The position numbers were made by a program, and so were the translations under genes. 64,000 bases of DNA from Acanthornis magna (Eukaryota > Chordata > Aves > Passeriformes > Acanthizidae), in assembly GCA_036785705.1 (NCBI GenBank), contig JAWUZG010000331.1, forward strand, positions 62,001 to 126,000, read 5' to 3'. Below, one piece after another: positions 10,798 through 22,197 of this stretch (positions are counted from its first letter, which is position 1; every line of letters begins with the position of its first letter). Below the pieces are notes generated by a model that was given only the letters and a program-made list of their open reading frames with translations, was not told the DNA's origin and made no database searches.

Positions 10798-11635
10798 TGG
10801 AAAGCGAGTCTGCCCTCAAGCACGGCCGTTGAAGTCAGTCAGGGGCACAGGCTGCAGCAGAAGCTGCCAAGTCTTGCTGTGAGGCTGGCAAATCAAGAGA
10901 AAGCCATTGTGGTCAGTTGTGCTGAAGCCTTTTGCCAAACCACGTGCCATTGTCCCCACAGTATCCCCGTTTGGCATCCCGGCCGGTGCGGGTGCCTTGT
11001 TGAGCAGGTAGCGGTGTTCTGGCTCCTGCTGTTCCTGCACACGCTCTGCTGCTGTTTCTGCGGTGCCCAGAGCCACTTCCACAGCAGCGACTCCGCAGGC
11101 CTGCTCGAGGAGACGGTGCTGCCCTCCTCATGGTGACAGCAGCTCTGCGGTGCCAGAGCTCTGTGTCAGGGGGGACTCGGCCACAGCACCATGGCCTGGG
11201 CAACCGCGGAGGCCTGGGCTGGCCGCCAGCCCTGCCACTGCCCACTGCCCACTGCCCACTGCCCACTGCCCCTTGTAGGCAGCACGCAGTGGCCATGCCC
11301 TGGCAGGGCCCCCTTGCCCTCCTTGTCCCCAGCCAGCCCAGCCTGGGCACCTAGGCAGTGTCCCCAGCCTCCCTCCTGCTGAGACTTAGCCTCAAGCGCT
11401 TCTGCCCGAGGCATGGGACATGCCTCCGGGAAACACCAGAGCAGCTGTCAGGAACTAGGCAGCTGCCTGGGGGCTGCTTAGGGCCTCTGACACCCAATTC
11501 CTCAGGGCTTCCCAGCACCCAGCCCCGCATGGGCCTCCTGGCCCCTTGTAGCCTTCTGCCACTCACCCCCTCACACATTCCACCCTCGTGCCTTCCCACT
11601 GCCTTGTCCCGGTCAGGGCCTGTGCAGCACCTCAT
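10798..11635 (-). pseudogene. Decayed MROH-paralogue fragment and flank
   Basis: About 11,060-11,240 resembles the MROH exon boundary at 15,905-16,060: an acceptor-like site followed, on the minus strand, by a reading starting AAVTMRRA where the intact genes read AASSMWRA, and similar downstream intron sequence. The rest is GC-rich without recognisable exons. It looks like one worn exon of another MROH copy. Confidence 0.4.
11235..11272. repeat. (CCCACTG)n heptamer repeat
   Basis: Four to five tandem copies of the 7-bp unit. Confidence 0.85.
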
Positions 11636-11898
11636 CCCTTCACAGCCTCTCACCGCCCTGTCTCCTCAGGGTCTCCCCCAGCCCGGCCAACCTGCCCGGC
11701 AGCGGCACAGCCCCGCTGGAGCTCCAGAGGAACCGCACCAAGAGGCACCTCGGAGCCCTCGGCAATCCAGCCGGCAACACACGGGCAGGACACAGATGGC
11801 ACTTCCCTGCTGGCACAGGGCTTGTGGCCATCTCCAGGCACCAGTCTCGCAGGGATCCCCGCAGCTCCAGCCTCTGTCCACTCGCTCTGGCAGAAGCG

Positions 11899-14800
11899 TT
11901 AAGGCTGCAGCAGAACCACCAAAGGCCAAGGCGCTTCTGGCCACTTTCCTTCCACACTGCACGCCCGGGCAACCTGCTGAGCACAAGCACCCTTTTCCCC
12001 CCTCTTCCCCTATGCCCTGCAGACACTGGGCACCAAAACAGAAATCCTGAGAGTCTGTGTATTAGAACAGAGTCTATATTTACATACTAAACACACAAAA
12101 AAAAAAAAACGCTTAAAGAAAACAGGAATTCCCCGCAGCCTGAGGTGGCCCCAGGGGACGGAGGAGACAGATCAGCTATCCGCAGAGCTCCAGCAGCAAA
12201 GCCAGCCACGGCCCCACGCACGAAGCCATGTCTGGCTCACCCTGCGGAGGCCATCTTGCAGCTTCCCGATGCTGGAGGTGCGAGTCCTCGCTACCGCCTG
12301 GAGGATGTGCGATGTTTGAAGCGCCAGGTTTCTGACAGTATCACTGGTGTCATCCTCCATGTCTTCAAGGACTGGCACAGAGAGAAAGAGAGCCACAGTC
12401 ACATCCCAGACTTGCGGGGACCCGAGGAGACCCCCCCCTTGCCAGGGCCATCCCAGCCCGCTCTTGCCACGGCCACGAGGGAGCAGGGGCCAAGGGCATC
12501 AGCCCGAATGTGTTGGCCAAGAACCCCCGACGTGCCCCTGGAATCTCTGTGTGCTCTGCCCACGCCGTCCCTCGTCCGCACAGGGAGCGGAGCCCTCCGC
12601 AGCCGGGCAGGGATTGCAGCTGCCCCCGCCAGCCCCCGCTGCCAGCCCGCTGCCCTCACTCACCGTCCAAGATGAGCTGCAATTCTTCCTGCTGCCCCCT
12701 CAAGCTCCGCCCGACCATCCCTGGCAACACAGAGCCTGTCACGGCGCCCAGCGGCACAGCTCCCCCCCAGCGGCGCTGCCAGCCCTGGGGCCGCACGGCC
12801 TCCTGCGCCGGCACGGCTCAGCCCGGGCCCTTGCCGCGTCGTGCCGCCCGAGGAAGGGCACGGCTGCGACAGGAGGGCGGCAGCAGCCCCGAGGGCAGGC
12901 GGGGCTCCAGAGCCCCGCGCCCGGATGGCGCTGCCGGGGCAGCAGCCGGGGCTGGGCCCGAGCTGCGGCGGCGCGGGGCGGGGAGGGAGCCCGGGCTGGC
13001 GGCTCACCGATGAACCTGATGGCCTCCTCTCGCAGGGGCTCCTGGGGGCTGTGCACGTAGGGCAGGGCCTGGCGCAGCTGCTCGGCCGCTCGGCTCCTGT
13101 CGTGTGCCAGCTGCAGAGAGAGAGGGCCCGCAGGGAAGGCTTGGCGCGGGCTCAGCCCCTCGGGCGGGCGCTCGCTGCGCCCGGCGCTGGCCTGGGGCCC
13201 CTGGGCGCACAGCCCTGAGGCGCGGCCAGCAGCCGCTGGCGCCGGCCTTTGGAGGGGCCAGAGGGCCGGCTGCTGCCCGGGGAGCCGCGGGGCCGCCCCG
13301 GCGCACGGCCCAGCTGGGCCGGGGCTCCATGGGCACCCGGCTCGGGGCCACAGGAGCCTGGAGAAGAGCCCGCGTGGCCCCTGGGCGCAGCAGCGGGCAG
13401 GGCCACAGCTGCCAGCCGCACACACTGAGCAGCGGCCACAGGGGCCTTGTCCAGGCTGCGGCTGGGGCTTCCAGGCTGTCCTTACCAGGCATTTGCTCAA
13501 CTTCCACAGCTGCTTCGTCTTCAGCAGGTGGTCGAGATCCCTCCTCTTCAGGAACTGGGCTGCACTAAGCAGCGCTGCCCGAGAGGCCTGGGGAGCAGCA
13601 GAGAGCCGGAGATGGCCCCGCAGCCCAGGGCACAGGAGCCACGTCCCCGTGCCAAGGCCACGAGGAGGCTGCAGCCCGTGAGGCGCAAGGGCGGGCGGCA
13701 GCTGAGCCCTCTCGCAGGGGGACACCAGCAGCCCATGAGTCCTCACCGCTGCCACAGGTTGCTTCTCGTCATGGCAGTGGAAGAAGAGTGGGAGCAGGCT
13801 CAGGCGCACTTGCGCCTTCAGGGCCTTCTTATCCTTTTGAGCTCTAGAAGACACCAAAGCTCGGAAGAGCACCATGGAGAGCAGCCTCACTGCGCTGTTA
13901 TCCTGTATGAAAAGAAGAAAGACCTCAGCACTGGCTGCTCCAAGCTCACCTAGGCACACGCCTGAAAATGCACAGGGCGCAAAGTGTCCGGGCAGCACCC
14001 AGTGCCCGTGGCTGGGGGCACAGAGCCTTACGTTGTCAAAGAGCGGCAGGAGCGCCTCAGCCAGCTGCAGGGCAATGGGGCTGGCTATCAGCGTGACTTT
14101 GTCCACCACTGTATAGCCAAGTACGATGAGTGTCATCGCAGCCATGTTTCCATCTGTGTCCTGCAGGAGCTGGATGAGCCTTCCGGTCAGGCTCCACATT
14201 CTTTCAGTCTGTGCAGAACACAAATCTGTGAAATGCCAGCCTGCAGCCGCAGGGCCCAGAGGCCAAAGGCCTGCCCCCAAAGCAGGCAGGCAGCTGCAGT
14301 GGGAGGCAGGAGAGCTGGGAGCAGCTGCCTCAGCTCCTGAAGCCCAGCCAAGCCCAAGCGGCTGTGTTGCCCAGCCCCACACTGCCGGCACGGCTTCAAC
14401 CGCTGCCCCCTTCTCACCATCAAGGGATCATCAGTGAGATTGAAGAGGGCCCTGAGCGCCAGGCGACGCCTCTGCCTGCATTCGCTCCGCAGGTGCCTTG
14501 ACAGGATTTTCAGGACTCTGTTCCCACATTTTGTCAAGTCCAGGCACTGCAGGGTCTGAAAGGCACAGGGCAGTGAGAGGGGAGCTGGCTGGCAGGAGCC
14601 CAGCAGTGCACGGGGCTGGGCCCAGGCCACAGCACAAGGGCACGGGCACTGTCCCAGGCAGCTGCGGCTGTGAGAGGGCAGAGAGCTGGGAGGCAGCTGA
14701 GCGAGGCAGCGCTGGCCTTCAGGCTCACCTCCACAAGGAACGCCAGGGCAGGCAGATCCCAGCGTGGATCCCTCTTGCTGAGCAGCCTGAGCAGGTGGTG

Positions 14801-17391
14801 AGCAATGCGGGAACACAAGGATGGGGAGACACAGGACATCTCCCTGGCAGGAGGAAAAAAGCACCAAGAGCCTGAGGTGGGGGGGCAAAGCTCTCCCAGG
14901 ACTGACTCACAGAGGTGTGCTCTTTCCCCAGGATCCCTGCAGGGCACGTGGGCGCTTTGGGAGGCAGCTGCTTGTGGGCAGCCTCCTCTCACAGCCTTTT
15001 CCAGGCTGCTCAGCCGTCCCTCGGTGACAAGGCCCTCTGGCCCACAAGCACAGGGACTGTGAGTGGCACCCCGGGCACAGGGCACAAATGCCACGGGCAG
15101 TGGGGAGGAGGGGACTCTGACCTGGCCAGCACACGCACAGCATAGTGCTGAGTGTCAGCACAGAGCAGTCTTTGCCAGCCACACTTGCGTGCCATTGCCG
15201 CCACCACACCCTCATAGTTCAGTCGGCAGAGCAGGGCCTTCAGGGTCTGCACTGCAAAGCTGTGTGCAGAGCAAAGCCCAGGTCATGCTGCGAGCACTGG
15301 CTCGTGCCCTGGGGACATGGGAGGGACAGGAGAACTGGCATGGAGCACCTGTTGGGGTTGGTGGCAAGGTCGTGTTGCTGCTGGCATCCCTTCCAGAAGG
15401 TCTGGACCTCGTCTGGCATATCCAATGTGCTGCAGAACACTTGGAAGAGCAGATGCACAAAGAGGCGAGGGAAATACAGCATCACTGCATGTGGGCAGAT
15501 GGGCACCTGGAGGATCTTCCACATCACCAGAGTTGCCTGCAGAAGACAAAGCACCCCAAGACAGCGCTCAGTGCTGAGGTGTCCATGTGGCAGGGCCCGA
15601 GCGTGGGAGGGAGAGGCCAGGGGAGACGCTGGGGGAGCACCGGGCCTGGTGCCCCTGAACCTGCCCCTAGCACAGGTTTCTGCCCAGCACGGGAGGCATG
15701 GAGGTGCAGTGGGGGAAGGAGGATGGAGGGCTGCTGGAGAGGTGACCTGGGGGTGAGCAAAGGACAGTTGCAGAAACTCACAGCCAGGGCAAAGACATGC
15801 GTGTTGTCCTCATCGGAGGTGCACGTGCTGTGCTCTGGCCAGCTCCCCAGCACATCCAGGAGAGTCAGCATGGCTGGCTCGGCAGCCCTGAGCGAGCATA
15901 TGATGGCCCTCCACATGCTACTAGCAGCTCTGTGGGGTCAGAGCTCTGTCTCAGGGGAGTCTCGGACACAGCCCCATGGCCTGGGCAGCTGTGGGGGCCC
16001 GGGCAGCTGTGGGGGCCTGGGCTGGCTGCCAGCCCTGTCTCTGCCCACTGCCTCTGGCCGGCAGCAGCCAGGCAGCCCAGCCGTGGGCAGGGAGGGAGCA
16101 TGGCAGCAGCCTTGGCGACTGACATGCCAGGGCTGGCAAATGGAGGAGCCAGAGGGCCCTGCAGCTCTCCATTTGTCAGACACCTGGGACAGAGCTCCAC
16201 AGGGGGATGGGCTGGGGAGCCCTGAGCCCTCTGGGCAGGTGGGCCCCGTACCTGTCACACGATGGGGCCACACGCAGGAGAGTTATCACTGCATCAGCGG
16301 GGTATTCCTCAGTCAGATCCAGAAGCGTCCTGTACACATTGCGCTCAGAAAATTCATGGGACACAAGCCACTGGTGGATGTACCTCACCACAGCAGGCAC
16401 CTGGAGAAGGCAGAGGGAGAGCTGGAAAGCTGCCAGATGGAGTAATGTCCCCAGCTTCCCCAGAGAAGTGCTTCCCTTGCCACCACACTGGGACGGCCTC
16501 AAAGGCTTCAAGGGACCAGCAGGCGTGGCTTGGGAGGCCAGGTGATTCCTGGGAGGCTGCAAGCTGCTTACTTGCTTTGGACTGGAGATACCCTTCTCCA
16601 GAATCAAATCCAGCAGGGCAGCATCACCCTTGTATTTGAAGATGCCTGAGTATGCTTTGACCCCAGTGCCCATGACACTGGTCTCTTCCTGCCGAATTCT
16701 CCTGATATATTTGCAAACCATCTGTAGAAGAAGGGCAAGAAGAGAGGGATGTTTCATGGAGTTCTCCAAGCGTGGTGCTCAGCTGAGCAGTGACAGCAGG
16801 CCCAGCCCAGGTGGGGATGGCTGCAGGTACCTGCGCTGTTTTGCGGAAGAGGCCACGGCTGGGTTCCTGCACTTGTGTGCATTGCATGCCTGCATCTGGC
16901 AAAGAGCAAGCACAGCCAGAGCTGAGGGGCTGTGGGAGAGGCCAGAGAACACAGCCCAGCCCTGCGCTGCCCAGGCAGGGACAGCCCCGGGATGCCCTGG
17001 GGATGGAGCACGGCTGCGGGGGGCGGCAGCCCCAGCCCCTCTTCTGTCTTGCCCATGGGCATGTCCCCAGGGGATGGGATGGGATGGGATGGGATGGGAT
17101 GGGATGGGATGGGATGGGATGGGATCAGGCGGGATGGGATGGGATGGGATGGGATGGGATGGGATGGGATGGGATGGGATGGGATGGGATGGGATGGGAT
17201 CAGGCGGGATGGGGTGGGGCCGACCTTGCTGCAGGCGGCAGCCCTGTGGCCCAGCTCTGCCACTCACCCTCCTGCAGCAGCTGGAGCTGCTCCACCTCTC
17301 CAGGCTGCTGTGCTGGGGCCGTTCCAGGGCCTTCTTCCTCCTCCTCCTTCACCCAGGCCTGCTTGGGTGCGCTCGGAGGTCTCTGCTCCAT
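11899..17391 (-). CDS. Maestro HEAT-like repeat protein (MROH family), arm A copy
   Basis: Sixteen exons with GT-AG borders and compatible phases: complement(join(11899..11973, 12241..12371, 12664..12720, 13008..13110, 13486..13587, 13747..13902, 14032..14208, 14418..14555, 14729..14843, 15122..15259, 15349..15536, 15782..15929, 16252..16400, 16572..16721, 16831..16895, 17268..17391)). The sum is 2,016 nt, 671 residues, with no internal stop. The N-terminus is acidic and glutamate/proline-rich (WVKEEEEEGPG); the rest is helical, leucine-rich, HEAT-repeat-like, e.g. RALFNLTDDPLM and LIVLGYTVVDKV. The family is identified by its resemblance to multi-copy songbird MROH proteins; the biochemical role is not established. 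The start chosen is the first ATG of the acidic exon; repeats upstream could add N-terminal exons. The arm B twin has identical exon lengths but many amino-acid differences. Confidence 0.85.
17074..17215. repeat. (GGGAT)n microsatellite in MROH intron, arm A
   Basis: About 140 bp of GGGAT pentamers with two CAGGC interruptions. The arm B counterpart (54,690-54,805) is shorter and more interrupted. Confidence 0.95.
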
Positions 17392-18175
17392 GTCACTGAC
17401 TGGAATAAAGGCTACTTGCAGGAGAGGTGCCTCAGGAAAGCTCTGGCTTACCAAGTCCTGCAGTTGTGCCTTGAAGGCACCTGCAAGAGTGAAGCCTTGG
17501 GAAGGCTGCAGGACACCAAGTCCTGCACTTTGGTCTCAAGGGCTCCTCTCACATGGGTGGGAGACTCCTTGCCAAGGATTTTGGCCAGCACCTCCCAGGG
17601 TCTGGCCTCAAAGACACGGGCCGCTGGGATGGGAGATGCCTCGGATGAGCTGCGGGCACCACTCACCCTCCTGCAGCAGCTGGAGCTGCTCCACCTCTCC
17701 AGGCTGCTGCGCTGGGGCAGTTCCAGGGCCTTCTTCCTCTTCCTCCTTCACCCAGGCCTGCTTGGGTGCGCTCGGAGGTCTCTGCTCCATGTCACTAACT
17801 GGAATAAAGGCTACTTGCTGGAGAGATAACTCGGGAAAGCTCTGGCTTACCAAGTCTTGCAGTTGTGCCTGGAAGGTACCTGCAAGAGTGAAGCCTTGGG
17901 AATGTTACAGGACACCAAGTCCTGCACTTTGGTCTTGAGGGCTCCTGCCACAAGGGCAGGAGACTCCTCGGCAAGGATTTTGTTCAGCAACTCCCAGGGC
18001 CTGGCCTCGAGGGCACCGGCCGCCGGGTTGGGAGATGCCTCGGAAGAGCTGCGGGCACCAAGTCCCGCAGCCTGCCCTTGAGGGCACCTGCAGAAGAGAA
18101 GCCTCGGGAAGGCCACGGGTCACCAAGTCCTGTGGTCTGGCCACGAGGTCACCTGCAGGAGAAATGCCTCGGAAA
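17268..18175 (-). repeat. Tandemly duplicated MROH 5' exon cassette, arm A
   Basis: A cassette of about 400 bp occurs twice (17,268-17,670 and 17,670-18,075). Each half has the acidic exon ending in LLQE with a GTGAGT donor, plus shorter repeats built on an AG-ALK-x-x-x-QDLV pattern, each preceded by an acceptor-like CTTGCAG or TCTGCAG. Several alternative first exons are therefore possible. Confidence 0.7.
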
Positions 18176-18655
18176 AGCTCCGGGTTAGTAAGGAACGAGT
18201 GCGCTGTGCAGGGGCTCCTCACAGCACCGCTCTGTCCCGTCCTGTCCCGTCGCGTGCTCCGAGCACAGTGGCGTGGTTGTGTCGCCGCCAGCGCCTATGT
18301 CATGACATGTCACAAAGGGCCCTTGGACACCCTGTTCCAGCTCCATCCCATGCTGCACCATGTCACAAAGGGCCTTGCACACACTGCCGCCTGCCCTGGG
18401 GCTGCCCCCATCCCTCCCAAAGTGGCCCAAGTTGGAAGGAATCTGTTGCCCCAAGTGTCTAAGGCAGCCCAACAGGAACCTTAAGAACAGCTCAAACAAG
18501 AAGCAAACGCTGCCCTGATCTGCGGGCTCAGGGCAGCAGAAGGAGCCCCCATGGCTGCCGACTCAGCTGCAGCGGGAAGGGCACGGGGCCTTCCACAGAA
18601 GCTGGCACAGCCTGCCTGGGACAAGTCCCGGCTGCTGGCCATCCTAAACACGGGG
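18176..18655 (-). promoter_or_regulatory. Likely MROH promoter region, arm A
   Basis: CpG-containing stretch upstream of the MROH 5' cassettes with tandem TCCCGTCCTGTCCCGTC sequence and three copies of a CATGTCACAAAGGGC-like motif. Mirrored at 53,430-53,735. No TATA box is obvious. Assignment rests on position and CpG content. Confidence 0.4.
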
Positions 18656-19803
18656 CTGTGACACAGACAGGGAACGTGTGGGCCAAGGCACCAATGATGC
18701 TCTGACCCCTGGGCCCCAGGCAGCACTGAAATCAGCAGGTGCAGCAGAGTCCCCACCCAAGCAGACCTGCCACCCCTGAGCCCTGCCAGTGCCAGTGCCA
18801 TCTCCTGGCCCAGAGACCTGTGCCCCCGGGGGTGCTTCTCTGCCAGAGGGCAGCCAAAGCCAACATTGGTGCATTGGTGTCTGTGCTCCTTCCTGCAGGT
18901 GGCTGTTGGCAGGAGCACCTGCAGTAAGTGGTGGCAATACTTGGGATTTGACAGAGGATGTTGCACCTTCCTGGAATGATTCTTTTTCATGGAAGGGATG
19001 AGCAGGAGCACAAGAACACCATCAGCTGCTGAGTTTCACAGGACAGAGAGATTCCACAGAGACACTGTCAAGTTTCCTTGGGCTTTCCTGACTGTCTTTC
19101 TTGCACTCAGGAATAAAAAGAATCGGCCCAGCCTCTGGTATTCAGTGCTCCAGTTGCTGTGTGTGTGGCTGTGGCAGCTCCTGTCCAAACACAACTGGGT
19201 GCCTGCTGAGCACGGCAATGGACGGCCACAAACAGGGAGGTTCCGCAGTGAATGTCAAGGGAGTCACTTGGGGAAGTGCAGGGGGGAGGGATAACTCTGG
19301 GAGGAGAAGCTGTTCTGTGTCTCTGATGATGGTGCCAGCACCCTGAAGGAGCAGCCCAGGGAAGTGCTGGAAGCACAAGTGTCCCGCCCTTTTCTGCTGT
19401 CATAGGGACATGGGACAGGCTTGTTGCCACAGGTCCACAAGACCTGATGCAGGAAAAATGCAGGGCCATGCACTGCTGCGAGGGAATGGCCTCCAGCAAG
19501 AGCAAAGCAGGGTCCTCTAGCAGCAAAGCCTGTGCCTGTGAACCAGGCCATCTTCTCAGCAGACACCAAAGTGCTTCCCTCCAGCCCTGAACCTGCGCCA
19601 CAACTGCCTGCTGTGCTTCAGCACCTGCTGCTTCTTCCTTTGTTCCAAGCAAGTCCAGGATTTCATTTCAAAGTTTGTGCACGAGTCGTCTTGAAGGTGC
19701 CTGCATGGAGGAGAGGGACGGCAGCTGCAGCCCAGGGCTCGTGTCCCATCAGAGTCTCTCTCTCACGATGGCACCAATGCCATGGCCTCAGGACGCCTGA
19801 CTG
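18656..19803. repeat. Segment X, copy 2 (arm A)
   Basis: Closely similar to copy 1. A minus-strand frame at 19,107-19,652 is again 181 codons, and a second minus frame (18,481-19,011, 176 codons) overlaps its end. Its boundary at 19,803 coincides with the end of the neighbouring LTR. Confidence 0.85.
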
Positions 19804-20905
19804 TGTGCCGTGGTTTGACCCTACCCAAATGCCAGGCACCTTTGACATCTGCGCTCTCCACTCTCTCCTCACACACACGCTCTCTCCTCCTCTCCTGCCA
19901 CAGCTGTGCAGAGGAGAGACAAATAAAAGTTAGCACACACACACAAAGGGCTCATGAGTTGAGATAAGGAACTGGGGGAGGATGTACTGAGGGCAAAGTA
20001 TGTTGAAACTTAAAAGTTGCAAAGTGATTTATTACTAACTTAACAGAGTCAGAGGTGGCAAATGAGAAGTAAAAATAACTCCTTAAGACACTGTTTTTCC
20101 ACTCACTCCCTTCCCTCCTCCCCACCAGCAGCACAGGGGGACAGGGTATGGGGGTTTGGTCAGTCCATGACAGAGGTTTTCTTCGGCTGCTCAGGGAGAG
20201 GAGGCCTCTATGTTGCCATGGGGTCCCTCCACAGGAGACAGTCCTCTGTGAACTTCTTTGGCGTGGGTCCAAATCTCAGGAGCAGCAGCCTGCCTGAATC
20301 TGCTGCAACATGAGTCCCTCATCCATGGGCTGCAGAACTCTGAGGCCAGGCTGTTCCACCCCAGGAGCAAGGCCTTTCTTTCTTCTGCGACTCCCACTGG
20401 ATCACAGTTTCCTCCAGGCATCCACCTGCTCTGGCATGGGCAACTCCCCATGGGCTGTGGGTGGATCTCTGCACCCCTCGTGGACTCTGTGTGCTGCAGG
20501 GGGACAACAATCTGCTTCACCATGGTCTTCACCATGGCTGGCAGAGAGTTTTCAGCTCCGGCGCCTGGAGCACCTCCTCCCCCAACTTCTCCACTGACCT
20601 TGGTGTCTCCATGTCATTTTCTCTCACATATTCTCTCCTCCTCCTCCTTCTCTGGCTAAAAAGAAGCACGTGCTCACATTGTTTTGATTTCTTCTTAAAT
20701 ATGTTTTCACAGAGGCGTAACTAACATCTCTAATTGGCCCAGACTTGGCCAGCAGCATGTCCATCATCTTCAGAGCCATCAGAGATTGGCTAAGCTGGAC
20801 ATGGTAAGAACTTTCAGAACATTAACACAGAACACACAGGAGCCATCTTTGTGCCCACCCACCCACCCACCCTTTAGTGAAACTGGGCTAAGCAAAACCA
20901 ACACA
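19804..20905 (-). mobile_element. 1.1-kb LTR, arm A
   Basis: In minus orientation it begins TGTGTTGGTTTTGC and ends CGGCACA. It is the counterpart of 51,038-52,107. No target duplication could be matched: one side is segment X, the other retroviral-looking sequence, so it may be the 3' LTR of a truncated element. Confidence 0.75.
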
Positions 20906-21535
20906 GCTGGTCTATAAAATATTGTTCTGATTCACAGAGATCGACTGAACAGTGTGACATTATTAAGAAAGCATTCCTTTATCCCAGGGTGACCTGCCTT
21001 GCACACGACCACTTCGGCAGTTTTCTCACAAGTTTCTGGATCCTTTACACTACGACACTTCCTGAATTCCCCCCCAAAGTCCTGCCCACTCTGTACCTCA
21101 TCCACATGCACTGTCCATTGTCCGGAGCCACAGCCCCTTTTGGGGGTCAGTTCCATGTTGTGGCTCTTGACGCGTGCCCAGGTCACACGTGCTGACTTAA
21201 GGCTCTCTTATCTTATTGCTGTGAGGCCCTGGCATTCCTCTTTAGTTAGGCACTGTCCTAACTTCCTCTTATTTCCTTCATTTAGTGTTCCGGGGAGTGC
21301 AGGTCCTTGTAACTGGACCACGGGTGTGCAGTTTTCACTGATCTTCCCAGTCCCTGGTTCTCTTTGCCCTCAAGCAGTTTCCTGTTGCAGACTAACAAGT
21401 AAGCAACTGAGCAAAAAGTTAAACTTATAGCTATGAAGTTACAGAGTTTAAACAGAACTACAAAATCCAGCAAAATACCAAATTCTTTGTATAGCTCCTT
21501 TCAAAACTTTACATTTGAAATTAGAGGATGAGGTA
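20906..21535 (-). mobile_element. Retroviral interior-like segment, arm A
   Basis: Lies immediately upstream of the LTR in its reading direction. It contains a minus-strand open frame at 20,932-21,186 (84 codons, cysteine-rich C-terminal half with CEKTAEVVVCKAGHPG) that is also open in arm B. The layout suggests the end of a retroviral env or accessory frame, but I do not recognise the protein. Confidence 0.4.
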
Positions 21536-21539
21536 CTCG

Positions 21540-22197
21540 GCAAAATTTAAAGCAACATGGAAAGATCCACAGTCCCAGCCTTGGATCCAGCACCATCTCA
21601 GCTGCTGTGAGCTCCAGGGCTGTGGGACGTGTCAGTGTCACACCTGTGTCACAGCCTTTACCTGCTCTGGTCCCTCTCACAGGTGGGGTTTTTGGGGTGC
21701 CAGGGACTTGGCAGCCACTTTGGGGCTGGACCAGAGGCTGCAGTGGCTGAGGGTGGGGCAGTGACCGCCCCACCTACGCAGAACTTGCCCTGTCCCCCAA
21801 ACACACACTCCAGATGTTTGGGGCCATCCATCATTTCTCTGCTCTCCAGCACTGAGGCAACAGACTCTGGGTACAGCTCGGAGCTTGTGCCCAGGGCAAC
21901 CACCCCAGGAACAGAGCTCCATGGAGCTGCTCTCGTGAACCCCCAAGAACTGGGGAGTACCCCAAAACCGCCTCCAAAATATGGGTTGCCCCAAAACCCC
22001 TTCAGGAATGTGGAATATCCAAAAACTCACTCAGGAACAAGTTCCCCCTCCCTCCATCATTGCCAGCCTTTGGCTGTCTCATTCCAGACCCTGCCCCACT
22101 CTCCCAATCCACACCCCAACCCATCCCACCCCTCTTGGACTTCAAGGACCCCTTCCCAAACACTATTTCCCCCATTCCACCCCTCCCAAACCCCCTT
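21540..22197. other. Diverged copy of the MHC-flank unit, arm A
   Basis: About 21,960-22,195 resembles 6,690-6,900 and 46,960-47,170 at lower similarity (shared order of CCCCAAAAC, GGCTGCCTCATCCCAG-like and CCACACCCCAATCC-like blocks). No exon is recognised. It looks like an older duplicate of the sequence upstream of the MHC leader. Confidence 0.5.

Noticed and set aside
12739..14391. 550-codon minus-strand open frame
   Set aside because: It reads through several MROH introns in GC-rich DNA; only the parts inside listed exons have family-like sequence.
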